Below, piece by piece: positions 9,478 to 16,754 of a stretch of DNA of 64,000 nt. A program made the position numbers and the translations under genes. The first letter of the stretch is position 1, and every line of letters starts with the position of its first letter. This DNA is from a virus: the IMG/VR virus record IMGVR_UViG_3300024308_000302, positions 226,158-290,157 of that record. One strand, written 5' to 3'. The notes below the pieces were generated by a model. The model saw only the letters and a list, made by a program, of their open reading frames with translations. It was not told where the DNA came from and ran no database searches.

Positions 9478-9939
9478 TTAAAGTACAAATAGTTGTTTAA
9501 ATTCTTCTTTAGTTAGCGTTCCATCAATATAGGCTTGTGTTACATTATAATAAGATCCATTTTTATATTTTTCTAATATTCTTTTACCACCAATATATTT
9601 AACAACTGTACTTATGTATAATAGTTTTTCAGGTATTTCTTCTGGTTCCTGTATATGCTCTTTTTTATGTTCATTTATAAAATAATCATACCTTTTACTG
9701 CTTTCTTCATCATCATAAAAATGAGTATGAAGGTAAAATTCTTCAATATTGTCAAACAGTTTAATAGAATCTGGATTAGAATCATGAATAAATAAATAAA
9801 CGCCACTTTTTTTACTGATAATACTATTACCTGAAAGATCTCGGGCTAAAACTTCAGAATTTCCATCAAGAAGAAATAACTCTGAGTTAAATTTTATATT
9901 ATCCTGATTAATATTAATAGTAAAATACTTTGATTTCAA
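9478..9939 (-). CDS. hypothetical protein, possible immunity protein (153 aa)
   Basis: Starts with TTG at 9939, supported by AGGAG nine bases upstream; no ATG lies nearby. The coding start abuts the TAA of the WHH-type nuclease tail, the usual order for toxin then immunity gene. Residues ~25-75 (GNSEVLARDLSG, VYLFIHD, FDNIEEFY) resemble the C-terminal part of SUKH (SMI1/KNR4) immunity proteins, which often end the core with a D-[SN]-[FI]-EEF element. That match is by eye only. It could equally be an unrelated phage protein. Confidence 0.65.
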   Translation of the reverse strand: MKSKYFTININQDNIKFNSELFLLDGNSEVLARDLSGNSIISKKSGVYLFIHDSNPDSIKLFDNIEEFYLHTHFYDDEESSKRYDYFINEHKKEHIQEPEEIPEKLLYISTVVKYIGGKRILEKYKNGSYYNVTQAYIDGTLTKEEFKQLFVL

Positions 9940-9940
9940 T

Positions 9941-10135
9941 TTAATTTACTCCTGAGTTTCTTAAAAATGAAGCTCCACCTTGATGACGTACACTATCATG
10001 TACAATTCTTTTAACTAAAGACATTGATTTTCCATCAGGCTCATGATGAAAGATAAGGTCATTTTTATTTACAAAGTCTATATTATCAATCCCTGAATAA
10101 AGACTTTGTATAAAATCGATGAAGTTTATAAATTT
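9941..10135 (-). pseudogene. WHH-like nuclease C-terminal fragment, no start codon
   Basis: A minus-strand frame free of stops ends at 9941 and contains HHEPDGKSMSLV, then VHDSVRHQGGASF and a short tail. This matches the HNH/Endo VII WHH nuclease pattern (H-H-x-x-DG-x-x-M-x-LV, then H-x-x-V-x-H-x-GG). The frame has no ATG, GTG or TTG before an upstream stop near 10170, and it overlaps the end of the 123-aa gene in another frame. It is therefore probably a frameshifted or truncated remnant of a toxin-type nuclease. The first Trp of 'WHH' is Phe here. Confidence 0.55.
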
Positions 10136-10457
10136 CAGTAGCCCTTTCTTCTGTAATTGGAATAAGATTTAATAATTTAGACTTTTCTGAGTTATGTTCA
10201 AAAACATTATAAAACCAAGAACCAACAGCAGCAGTATAGGTATTCCCCGGAGCACATGAAACTCTTTTAAATTTTGGAATTGGATTGCCAAAACCATCAA
10301 CAGTAGTAACAGTTGAAATATAAAGAGCTGAATTATCTCCTTTATCACTATCAATATAAAACTTTGAACCCAAATAAGGATTGTCTTTATACAATTTAAT
10401 AACTTCAAGTAATACAAACAATAAAAATAGAGAGCAAATAATAAGAATAATATTCAT
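10086..10457 (-). CDS. membrane-anchored hypothetical protein (123 aa)
   Basis: Residues 3-22 form a hydrophobic N-terminal anchor (IILIICSLFLLFVLLEVI). A soluble domain of about 95 residues follows (YKDNPYLGSKFYI ... FKRVSCAPG). RBS AGGAT six bases before the ATG. The last codons overlap, in another frame, the WHH-like nuclease fragment, so the original gene may have continued into that domain before a frameshift. Function unknown. Confidence 0.7.
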   Translation of the reverse strand: MNIILIICSLFLLFVLLEVIKLYKDNPYLGSKFYIDSDKGDNSALYISTVTTVDGFGNPIPKFKRVSCAPGNTYTAAVGSWFYNVFEHNSEKSKLLNLIPITEERATEIYKLHRFYTKSLFRD

Positions 10458-10730
10458 ATAGAAATCCTATAATAAAAAACAATAAATAGCAGTCTATCAT
10501 TATACTACTTATAAATTTCCTTCACATTATAACAAAAAATGGTAGATTTGTAAACAATTATAAAGAATATCACCTGTAAAATATTTGAAGGCAACTAGAA
10601 GCTTAGCCAAAGTAATAAAAAAGATGATTATATAAAGAACACTTTTGTTAAATGTAAAATTTTAATTTAACTTATTGATTGAATATAAAAAGTAGATATG
10701 ATTAAATAATTAAAGACAAAGGTAAAAGAA
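10458..10730. other. intergenic region between divergent genes
   Basis: About 270 bp of very AT-rich sequence between divergently transcribed genes. It must hold promoters in both directions, but no hexamer pair is good enough to name. No RNA gene or small frame is seen. Confidence 0.4.
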
Positions 10731-11042
10731 ATGGAATATATAAACGCTAACGGAATAAATAATAACTCAAATCAACCACAACCAGAAAATGAAGAAGTAG
10801 ATAAATGTATTAAATATTTAAAAAATATAATAGAAAATGATGTATATAACAAAACCACTAGCAGCTATGCTCTTAAACATTTAATAGACAAAGAAGAGAC
10901 ATATGTCTCAAATGGTGCATTTATAGAAGCATTGCGTATATTAAAAATGAGTTATGAAAGATGTTCTGAAGAGTCGCCAAATGTTTGGGTAAAATTTGAT
11001 ATAAAAGATTTAGAAAGAGCAATAAAAGAATACAAAAGTTGA
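10731..11042 (+). CDS. hypothetical protein (103 aa)
   Basis: Small soluble protein. It has a Gln/Asn/Pro-rich start (NANGINNNSNQPQPENEE), then helical segments with conserved-looking CIKYLKNIIENDVYN and ALRILKMSYERC. AAAGGT precedes the ATG. It stands alone on the plus strand and converges on the terminator at 11048 shared with the PD-(D/E)XK-like gene. Function unknown. Confidence 0.7.
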   Translation: MEYINANGINNNSNQPQPENEEVDKCIKYLKNIIENDVYNKTTSSYALKHLIDKEETYVSNGAFIEALRILKMSYERCSEESPNVWVKFDIKDLERAIKEYKS

Positions 11043-11047
11043 TAAAA

Positions 11048-11065
11048 AAGAGGCTTCGGCCTCTT
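11048..11065. terminator. bidirectional hairpin terminator
   Basis: AAGAGGC-TTCG-GCCTCTT with A and T runs on both sides, between convergent units. Same core sequence as the terminators beside each RNA-ligase tail copy. Confidence 0.8.
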
Positions 11066-11082
11066 TTTATCATCACTCTACA

Positions 11083-11142
11083 TTATTTTTTCTTCTTGCT
11101 ACGCTCATCAAACTTCTCAAATGTAGCATTTGCATATATAGA
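11083..11142 (-). pseudogene. relic of RNA ligase C terminus (tail copy 1, diverged)
   Basis: A minus-strand frame ending at 11083 reads ATFEKFDERSKKKK-stop. The RNA ligase at 15959 ends CFGKFDSRNKNKK-stop; 8 of the last 12 residues match, with the stop at the same place. It lies between the PD-(D/E)XK-like gene (11160) and a terminator, exactly as the true ligase end lies beside its own terminator. No start codon belongs to it. Interpreted as the stranded 3' end of an RNA ligase gene. Confidence 0.55.
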
Positions 11143-11159
11143 AAGATAATTTAAAAAAA

Positions 11160-11741
11160 TTATGCAATTAGATCATATTTTAATTTATGATCATTGATTT
11201 TCTGTTTAAACATTTCAGTCATTTCATCTAATGTTAAAAGATGAAGATGTTCTTCTAGCTCATACCAACATCTAAAATCTTTTAAATAAGAGATAATCAT
11301 TTCTTTATCACAAGGACCAAGAAGAATATAATAAATTTTATACTTTTCACGACATGAAAACTTCTCAGTAATATACTCAGAATATTTTTTTAATTCTACT
11401 ACAAGTCTACCAATAAGTTCTTCATTTGCTTTTTTAACATTCACCGTTTTTTCTGAAATAGATTTAACTTCAATATTTAAATAATAATCCGCAAAATCGG
11501 CAATTTTAAATGCTTCTGACGACCTGAAATTACTTTCTCTCTTGTGTAACCGCACTTGGCTGTCTAAAACAAATGGAAATCTGTTGAAATATTCAGCTTT
11601 TACAGTCTCACCTTTTTTTAAAGCCATCTGATATAATTTTACTAATTTATCACGTTGATTAATAAAACAACCAATTTCTTTAAGCCTTTTTTCAACAATC
11701 TTCTCTGCTTTCTTTCCATTTATATACGAAACTTTAGACAT
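11160..11741 (-). CDS. PD-(D/E)XK-like nuclease candidate (193 aa)
   Basis: Residues ~80-95 read KIADFADYYLNIEVKSIS: acidic residues followed by a hydrophobic strand and E-V-K (E91, K93). This is the core of PD-(D/E)XK endonucleases and Holliday-junction resolvases. The preceding helix (GKKAEKIVEKRLKEIGCFIN) fits the first helix of that fold. The C-terminal half has strands and helices without further motif. It stands directly upstream of an RNA-ligase relic, so it may be a free-standing homing-type endonuclease that mobilised itself. RBS AAAGG. The assignment is structural inference. Confidence 0.6.
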   Translation of the reverse strand: MSKVSYINGKKAEKIVEKRLKEIGCFINQRDKLVKLYQMALKKGETVKAEYFNRFPFVLDSQVRLHKRESNFRSSEAFKIADFADYYLNIEVKSISEKTVNVKKANEELIGRLVVELKKYSEYITEKFSCREKYKIYYILLGPCDKEMIISYLKDFRCWYELEEHLHLLTLDEMTEMFKQKINDHKLKYDLIA

Positions 11742-11910
11742 TAGAATATAAACCTTTATATCTTGAATTTGAAAGTATTATAGCATGAAGACTGTTTTCA
11801 TGCTACTATTTTTTGTTGTTGGCTGAAATAAGATAGTCCATAGATTTAGTATTGAGTTGATTTTTTTTATTTTGATAATAAAATTTTAATAATTAATAAA
11901 AGAATAAAAG

Positions 11911-13041
11911 ATGACAGAAATTAAGAATATAAGAATATTATTAGAATACTATTTTAATAATTTTAAAGATGAATACGCAATAGCTACTTCAGTATTAATG
12001 TATGTAGATACAAGTAGCGAATTTGCAATAAAAAAAGAAATTGAGAAAAGAGTTGATCTTTTTGACAATAAAGATATAGACATTAAAGATAAATGTGAAA
12101 AAGTTTTTAATATTTTAGAAGATATAAAAGAAAATATTGGATTAAATTTTGGTAAAAACGAACAAATATTATATAATGAAAATAAATTTACATCAAGCTT
12201 CAAATTGCTTTCTGATTTTTGCAAAGGTGCTTCAATAATAAATTCTGCATATTCCAAGGAATATATAGATATGACAGGAAAAGGATATAAAAGAATGTTG
12301 TCACAATTATTGACAAAAATCAATAACAACTTAATTGAAGTCATTATTGAAAAAAAGAATAATAATCTTGATAGTATAGTAAAATCAGAAACTGATTATA
12401 TAAGTAATATGAAAAGTAATAAAACAAATAATGGCATAAAATTGCTTAATTATCATGCTTCAATAGAAAGGGATAGAAAAGAGTATATAGAAAATGAAAT
12501 AAAAAAAATAAATAATGATAATAAAATAATTGGTGAAGCAATAGGTTGTTTTTTGTTAAACTATCATAAAACATACGAATTTGAAATAGATCATTATACC
12601 GAATTAATAAAACACTTAAGAAAAAATATAGAGCCAAAAGAAAGAACTGAATTTGAAGGTGTGATACAAGCATCAGATTATGCTATTAGCTATTGGGCTA
12701 CTAATTTTGACAAAATAAAAAGTGAAGAACAAAAAATAAATGATGAATTTGAAAGTTGGAATTTAAAAAGCTTTCTTAGCTCTGTAGTTGCAGGAAAATT
12801 ATTGACACAGAAAAATATTGACGAATTAACTTTTATAAGTGAGTTAAGGTTTATTAACAACAATAACGGGCAAGAAATGAACAGTATTGAAGTTAAAAAA
12901 ATATTTGATAAAGCAATGGAAGAAAAACAAAAAATTAAACAAAAAGTAAAAGTAAAGGAACCAGAAATACTAAAAGAAATAGAAAAAAAAGAAGAAAAAA
13001 TAGGTTTTATAAAAAGAGGCATAAATTGGTTTTATAAATAA
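11911..13041 (+). CDS. hypothetical helical protein (376 aa)
   Basis: Almost entirely helical, Lys/Glu/Asn/Ile-rich protein with no signal peptide. Coiled-coil-like segments occur around residues 180-215 and 315-365, and the C terminus is basic (GFIKRGINWFYK). The start at 11911 has only a weak purine-rich upstream tract (AATAAAAG). It is on the plus strand inside the mosaic island and converges on the terminator at 13044. Base composition is extremely AT-rich, unlike the nearby RNA ligase. Function unknown. Confidence 0.7.
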   Translation: MTEIKNIRILLEYYFNNFKDEYAIATSVLMYVDTSSEFAIKKEIEKRVDLFDNKDIDIKDKCEKVFNILEDIKENIGLNFGKNEQILYNENKFTSSFKLLSDFCKGASIINSAYSKEYIDMTGKGYKRMLSQLLTKINNNLIEVIIEKKNNNLDSIVKSETDYISNMKSNKTNNGIKLLNYHASIERDRKEYIENEIKKINNDNKIIGEAIGCFLLNYHKTYEFEIDHYTELIKHLRKNIEPKERTEFEGVIQASDYAISYWATNFDKIKSEEQKINDEFESWNLKSFLSSVVAGKLLTQKNIDELTFISELRFINNNNGQEMNSIEVKKIFDKAMEEKQKIKQKVKVKEPEILKEIEKKEEKIGFIKRGINWFYK

Positions 13042-13043
13042 AG

Positions 13044-13061
13044 AAGAGGCAGAAGCCTCTT
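13044..13061. terminator. bidirectional hairpin terminator
   Basis: AAGAGGC-AGAA-GCCTCTT stem-loop right after the 376-aa gene, inside repeat copy A. Confidence 0.75.
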
Positions 13062-13138
13062 ATGTTTTTGGCAGTTTCTCCGAATATTCACGCTTCTTCT
13101 AAGAAGTGGTGACACCCAAATAACCGTCCAAGGTTACA

Positions 13139-13200
13139 TCATTTTTTGTGCTTGTTGCGACTGTCAAACTTACCAAAGCATGGAAGCCCGAAATCCTTTC
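13139..13200 (-). pseudogene. RNA ligase 3'-end fragment (tail copy A, near-identical)
   Basis: Encodes KDFGLPCFGKFDSRNKHKK-stop, differing from the intact ligase end by one residue (His for Asn). The frame has a stop immediately upstream of the repeat boundary, so it cannot be expressed as part of a ligase. Its near identity to the intact gene marks it as a recent duplication. Confidence 0.85.
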
Positions 13201-13203
13201 ATA

Positions 13204-13471
13204 TGTAGAAAGATCATGTAAAGTTTTATTTATCATACTCATTAAAATATTGAATTTACTTACTGTACAGAATATCTTAAAACTAAGATGTATCTGATAT
13301 ACAACATATTTTTATAAATATATTTTTGAAATTAATTAATGAAGATTATAATTATAAAAAAAGGAAAATAAAATCAATGAAATGCACTATTGATTTTCAA
13401 AAAAATAAAAAGTATCATAGTAAAAACACTAATTTTTTTTAGATAAGTATAGAAATAATTAAGGAGATATT
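13204..13471. other. intergenic AT-rich stretch at left end of the island
   Basis: About 270 bp with no gene. The first bases continue as CATATGTAGAAAGAT across the repeat boundary; a near-identical 15-mer is present at the end of ligase relic 1 (11133-11147). A short inverted repeat (ATCTTAAAACTAAGAT) lies near 13270-13290. Confidence 0.4.
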
Positions 13472-13660
13472 ATGACAACTAAAGCAGAAATATATAACGA
13501 AAAAGATGAGTTAATAAATACTTTTGAAGGTGTTAATTTAATTCCAATAAAAGATGGAAGTTCAATATTCGCAAATAGTTCATCGCAAAGACCAGTATTA
13601 TATTATAATTTAAAACCGGGCCATTATATTAAGAATATATTAACATCAATAACTAAATAA
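13472..13660 (+). CDS. small hypothetical protein (62 aa)
   Basis: Starts MTTKAEIYNEKDELINTFEG with strong AAGGAG seven bases before the ATG. Predicted beta-rich and soluble. It is inside the putative mobile island on the plus strand, convergent with the HEPN gene across the terminator at 13683. It could be an antitoxin-like partner of the HEPN protein, but there is no direct sequence evidence for that. Confidence 0.65.
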   Translation: MTTKAEIYNEKDELINTFEGVNLIPIKDGSSIFANSSSQRPVLYYNLKPGHYIKNILTSITK

Positions 13661-13682
13661 ACAAGATAAAAATAGAATAAAA

Positions 13683-13700
13683 AAGAGGCTACTGCCTCTT
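13683..13700. terminator. bidirectional hairpin terminator
   Basis: AAGAGGC-TACT-GCCTCTT followed by an eight-T run on the plus strand. Confidence 0.8.
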
Positions 13701-13720
13701 TTTTTTACCATCATACTATA

Positions 13721-13792
13721 TCAATTTTTCTTCTTATAACGTTCATAAAAATTGAAGAATGAAGCAAAACTAAAATCTTTAAATATGTCAAA
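13721..13792 (-). pseudogene. relic of RNA ligase C terminus (tail copy 2, diverged)
   Basis: A minus-strand frame ending at 13721 reads KDFSFASFFNFYERYKKKN-stop, against KDFGLPCFGKFDSRNKNKK-stop in the intact ligase. Eight of 19 residues are identical, including the leading KDF, and the stop aligns. It lies between the HEPN gene end (13806) and a terminator. It has no start codon. The divergence suggests it came from a different ligase lineage and arrived with the island. Confidence 0.5.
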
Positions 13793-13805
13793 AGTAATTA
13801 AACTT

Positions 13806-15443
13806 TTAAATAACATCAATAACAAGATTAATTGCAAAAGAATTATTAAGAAGATCTGATTTTAAGTCAGGATAACCAGCATAAATATTATTTGTTATAG
13901 CCACTCTAATTGGTTCATATAAATTATCTTCTAAATATGTTTTTAAATTATCATCTTGTATCGAATCTATGATTTCGTCAAATAAATCATTAAAATCTTC
14001 TAAGCAATAATTTAAGATCTCGCTTTTACTAATAGTTGAAAGAAAAGGAATATTGAAATTTTTCAAATTTAAAGAATTTCCACCTTTGGACAAATAAATA
14101 TAAACACAATTTTTAAAAGAATAAAATAATTTATAGTATAAAATATAATTGACTAATTTTTTTCGATAAACAGCTTTCATTTTATTACTGATAACTTTTC
14201 TTTTGGCTGCTTTATATTTATTAGTAGAGAAAAAGAGTTCCAAGAAACTTGGGTTATCTTTCAAAGAATCAGAATAGGCATTAAATAAATCATAAATAAT
14301 ATCTATGTTATTTATTTTTTTGAGCATATTTTTAGGACAATAATATATGCCAATTTTATTTGACGACAAAGAATCGCAATTATTGTTGATATTTTTAAGA
14401 TGCCATTTTTTGTTTTGTTTTTTTAATTCATTAAAATAAGTATTTTTTGCTTTAATTTCTTTATTTTTTTCTTTCATTGTTTTTAAAATGGTGCTCTCTT
14501 TATATATTGGTGGATTACACAGTATACAAACGTTATTTCTGGCATATGATTTTCTTATGCCTTTTATTGAACAATTAACACAATTAATAGTTTTTAACTT
14601 TAAAAATTTTCTACAAATGTAACAAGAAAAAGAATCTGATGATCTTGATAATTTTATCAGGGTTTTATAATCATGATAATGCTCTCCAAAAAAATTAACA
14701 CAATTTGGACATTTAACTTTATCGATTACAACAGGTATTCTGAAAATAACATCATTATATGAAGAATGATTAAAAAGAATAATAAAGTGTTTTAAATCAT
14801 CATAAAGAAAATAAGTAGGCAATTTATTTATGCTTAAATGTTTATTTATTGTATACAAAGGCATTAAAGAAACAGCAGCTACAAAATAATTAGAACGTGC
14901 CAAATTGGTAAGATTATTAATCATATCTTTCCTAAAATATAAAAAATAATCTATTAAAAATTGTTTTTTCTTACTCAAAACAAAATAACAAACAATATAG
15001 TCATTTAAAATTTTATTTAAATCATTTTTAATATTTTCTACATTGAAAAGGTATGAAGTGTGGCTGTCAGCATTTCGCTTTGAATTAATATCATAAAATA
15101 ACAAATTGAAATCATTATAATTAATTGGATTTTTTTCGAAAAAATCATTACCATGTAGACTCTTAACAATATCAATTAGAATCGATGCATTTACTGATCT
15201 TATGGTATTACCTGTTTCAGAAGAGATATTAGCGTTTACATCTTTTTCAACAACTAAGCCTCGTAATGTGAGTTCACAATAATCATGTAAAGATGAATAA
15301 AGCTCTGTATAAAATAAATTAATATTACGCTTCCCAATATAACCAGAATCTATAAATGCTGAAATATTGAAAAAATTCTCAAAGAAAATGGCATTAGCTT
15401 TATTATAGAAAAGATCTGGATCTGAATTAAACATTTTACTCAT
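13806..15443 (-). CDS. HEPN-like protein with four CxxC zinc motifs (545 aa)
   Basis: Start ATG at 15443 is fixed by a perfect AGGAGG. The N-terminal ~160 residues are helical and end in a run with KRNADSH. R123-x4-H128 matches the R-x4-6-H active-site signature of HEPN ribonucleases, and the helix pair around it fits that fold. A central region carries CPNC (245-248), CYIC (274-277), CVNC (288-291) and CILC (306-309), enough for two zinc sites. A basic Lys/Asn-rich segment and a helical C terminus follow. HEPN proteins typically cut RNA in conflict systems. It is the main cargo of the island at the RNA ligase end. Alternatively it is a zinc-finger DNA-binding endonuclease, in which case the HEPN match is chance. 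Confidence 0.6.
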   Translation of the reverse strand: MSKMFNSDPDLFYNKANAIFFENFFNISAFIDSGYIGKRNINLFYTELYSSLHDYCELTLRGLVVEKDVNANISSETGNTIRSVNASILIDIVKSLHGNDFFEKNPINYNDFNLLFYDINSKRNADSHTSYLFNVENIKNDLNKILNDYIVCYFVLSKKKQFLIDYFLYFRKDMINNLTNLARSNYFVAAVSLMPLYTINKHLSINKLPTYFLYDDLKHFIILFNHSSYNDVIFRIPVVIDKVKCPNCVNFFGEHYHDYKTLIKLSRSSDSFSCYICRKFLKLKTINCVNCSIKGIRKSYARNNVCILCNPPIYKESTILKTMKEKNKEIKAKNTYFNELKKQNKKWHLKNINNNCDSLSSNKIGIYYCPKNMLKKINNIDIIYDLFNAYSDSLKDNPSFLELFFSTNKYKAAKRKVISNKMKAVYRKKLVNYILYYKLFYSFKNCVYIYLSKGGNSLNLKNFNIPFLSTISKSEILNYCLEDFNDLFDEIIDSIQDDNLKTYLEDNLYEPIRVAITNNIYAGYPDLKSDLLNNSFAINLVIDVI

Positions 15444-15864
15444 AAAACCTCCTAAATTAAAATTTATATCCAATATTACATAATATATCATAAATAAAGT
15501 AGTCTTTAAAAAAATAGAGTCTTTTTGAACTATGAAAATAGGTAATAAAAATAAAACCAACTATTTTTATATCTTTATATCATATAAATTAATAAAAAAT
15601 ATACAAAAAAGACATATAACGTGTAATATATTATAAATAAAGTAAATTGTTAATACAAATATATTATTGAAAAATGAAAATATTTTTTACGTTTTTTATA
15701 AATCTAAACGAAGATTTATAAAGTTAATTTATATATAATAATGCTTATTTTATAAGCTTATTTCTTAAGTTTTTGAACAAATACATATAAAACAGCAATT
15801 TTAGAACATTTTTTATCAATATATGTAAAAATAAAAACGTGAAGTTTTTTTAATAGAAATAAAA
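15444..15864. other. 420-bp non-coding AT-rich region with inverted repeat
   Basis: No gene is seen. The region upstream of the HEPN gene is extremely AT-rich. It contains a perfect 11-bp inverted repeat (TTTATAAATCT / AGATTTATAAA, 6-nt loop) at 15695-15722, a possible operator or element-end hairpin. Confidence 0.5.
15695..15722. repeat. perfect 11-bp inverted repeat
   Basis: Arms TTTATAAATCT and AGATTTATAAA separated by AAACGA. About 250 bp upstream of the HEPN gene start and not followed by a T run, so more likely a protein-binding or element-end site than a terminator. Confidence 0.6.
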
Positions 15865-16020
15865 AAGAGGCCGAAGCCTCTTATGTTTTTGGCAGTTTCT
15901 CCGAATATTCACGCTTCTTCTAAGAAGTGGTGACACCCAAATAACCGTCCAAGGTACATCATTTTTTGTTCTTGTTGCGACTGTCAAACTTACCAAAGCA
16001 TGGAAGCCCGAAATCCTTTC
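15865..16020. repeat. 156-bp direct repeat, copy B (intact ligase end)
   Basis: Contains the terminator AAGAGGC-CGAA-GCCTCTT at 15865-15882, a spacer and the last ~20 codons of the functional RNA ligase gene. Near-identical to 13044-13200. Confidence 0.9.
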
Positions 16021-16612
16021 TCCTTAATTTAGCATAACGCCCATCAGGATGGTGGAAAACAAGTCCTTCTTCGTTTTCAAACTTGTCTTCGAAAAGTTTT
16101 TTCAAACCTTCAAAAGAGAAGTCAGTCACTTCAAACGCAACACTACCATGTTCCCAGAGTTCGTGGCGAGTAAGGTTGTAGGGGTTGCCATTAACCTTTG
16201 GGCCAACAAGTTCGTAGGTTTTGCCATCCTTCAACTCTCCAGAATTTGCAAGAGCCTCAAGGTGAAACTTGTCCTCTGGACCTTCACCAACAGGAACCCA
16301 GTGTGGGAAATGCAGGCTATGAGCAGCAGGCTTAGCTTCACAAGGAATAGCACCTGCTGGAACCTCATTGAACATATGGTCTTCTGGTACAAACTTATCG
16401 CCCAATTTACGAGCCAATTTCGAGAAATTCGATTTCAGCTTGCGGTCAAAGCGTTTAAACAGTTTGCCATCCTTGAAGTAGGCAGACGAACCATCAAACT
16501 TGATAGTAGCCTTGCCTTCACCACGAACAACCCATTCCGCACCCGGAGTAACAACATCGGTAGCAAGATCAGTATTACGGTCAATCACGAACAGAGTTTT
16601 GATTTTTTTCAT
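15959..16612 (-). CDS. ATP-dependent RNA ligase, DUF5565/Rnl5-like (217 aa)
   Basis: Nucleotidyltransferase that would seal RNA ends through a lysyl-AMP intermediate. Motif I is K38-F-D-G41. Motif III lies around Y-E-L-V-G (133-137), motif IV is EGLVF (182-186) and motif V AKLRRKDF (194-201). The length (217 aa) fits the compact ligase domain of the DUF5565 family known from phages and eukaryotes. RBS AGGAG. A promoter (TTGCAC-N17-TATACT) at 16693-16721 gives a ~75-nt leader. Its GC content is visibly higher than that of its neighbours. Its 3' end is duplicated three times downstream. Likely role: repair of nuclease-damaged RNA such as tRNA during infection. Confidence 0.88.
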   Translation of the reverse strand: MKKIKTLFVIDRNTDLATDVVTPGAEWVVRGEGKATIKFDGSSAYFKDGKLFKRFDRKLKSNFSKLARKLGDKFVPEDHMFNEVPAGAIPCEAKPAAHSLHFPHWVPVGEGPEDKFHLEALANSGELKDGKTYELVGPKVNGNPYNLTRHELWEHGSVAFEVTDFSFEGLKKLFEDKFENEEGLVFHHPDGRYAKLRRKDFGLPCFGKFDSRNKNKK

Positions 16613-16692
16613 GTTAAATCTCCTAAATAGATTAAAGTAGTTTTCGAATCCAACCGCCTCTATTTAAGGGTTTCCCCTCTGTTTGTGAAGCT

Positions 16693-16721
16693 AGTATAGC
16701 AAAACACGACCTATTGTGCAA
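16693..16721 (-). promoter_or_regulatory. sigma70-like promoter of the RNA ligase
   Basis: Minus-strand TTGCAC, 17-bp spacer ending TTTTGC, TATACT (extended -10 TGC). Confidence 0.7.
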
Positions 16722-16754
16722 GATTTTTTTTAACCAATGATATCGAAATTACTA

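Larger units (their letters stand above)
13044..13200. repeat. 156-bp direct repeat, copy A
   Basis: Nearly identical to 15865-16020. I see only one substitution in the terminator loop, one extra T at about 13135, and one G/T change in the coding part. It comprises the terminator, about 75 bp of spacer and the last ~20 codons of the RNA ligase. It flanks the left side of the HEPN-gene island. Confidence 0.9.
13201..15864. mobile_element. candidate mobile island inserted at RNA ligase 3' end
   Basis: The 2.66-kb segment lies between two 156-bp direct repeats of the RNA-ligase 3' end and terminator. It carries a 62-aa gene, a diverged ligase-tail relic and the 545-aa HEPN/zinc-finger gene, and is more AT-rich than its surroundings. 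No transposase or integrase was recognised. The arrangement fits insertion at the ligase end with re-supply of the 3' end, as free-standing homing elements can cause, or duplication followed by recombination. Recombination between the repeats would excise it cleanly. Confidence 0.6.

Noticed and set aside
10086-10160. AAAGGGC as a programmed -1 frameshift site joining the 123-aa gene to the WHH fragment
   Set aside because: The heptamer is not in the zero-frame phase needed, and the WHH frame is +1 relative to the 123-aa gene, not -1.
16049-16630. 193-codon plus-strand frame opposite the RNA ligase
   Set aside because: It mirrors the ligase gene, has no RBS and its residue pattern is that of an antisense shadow.
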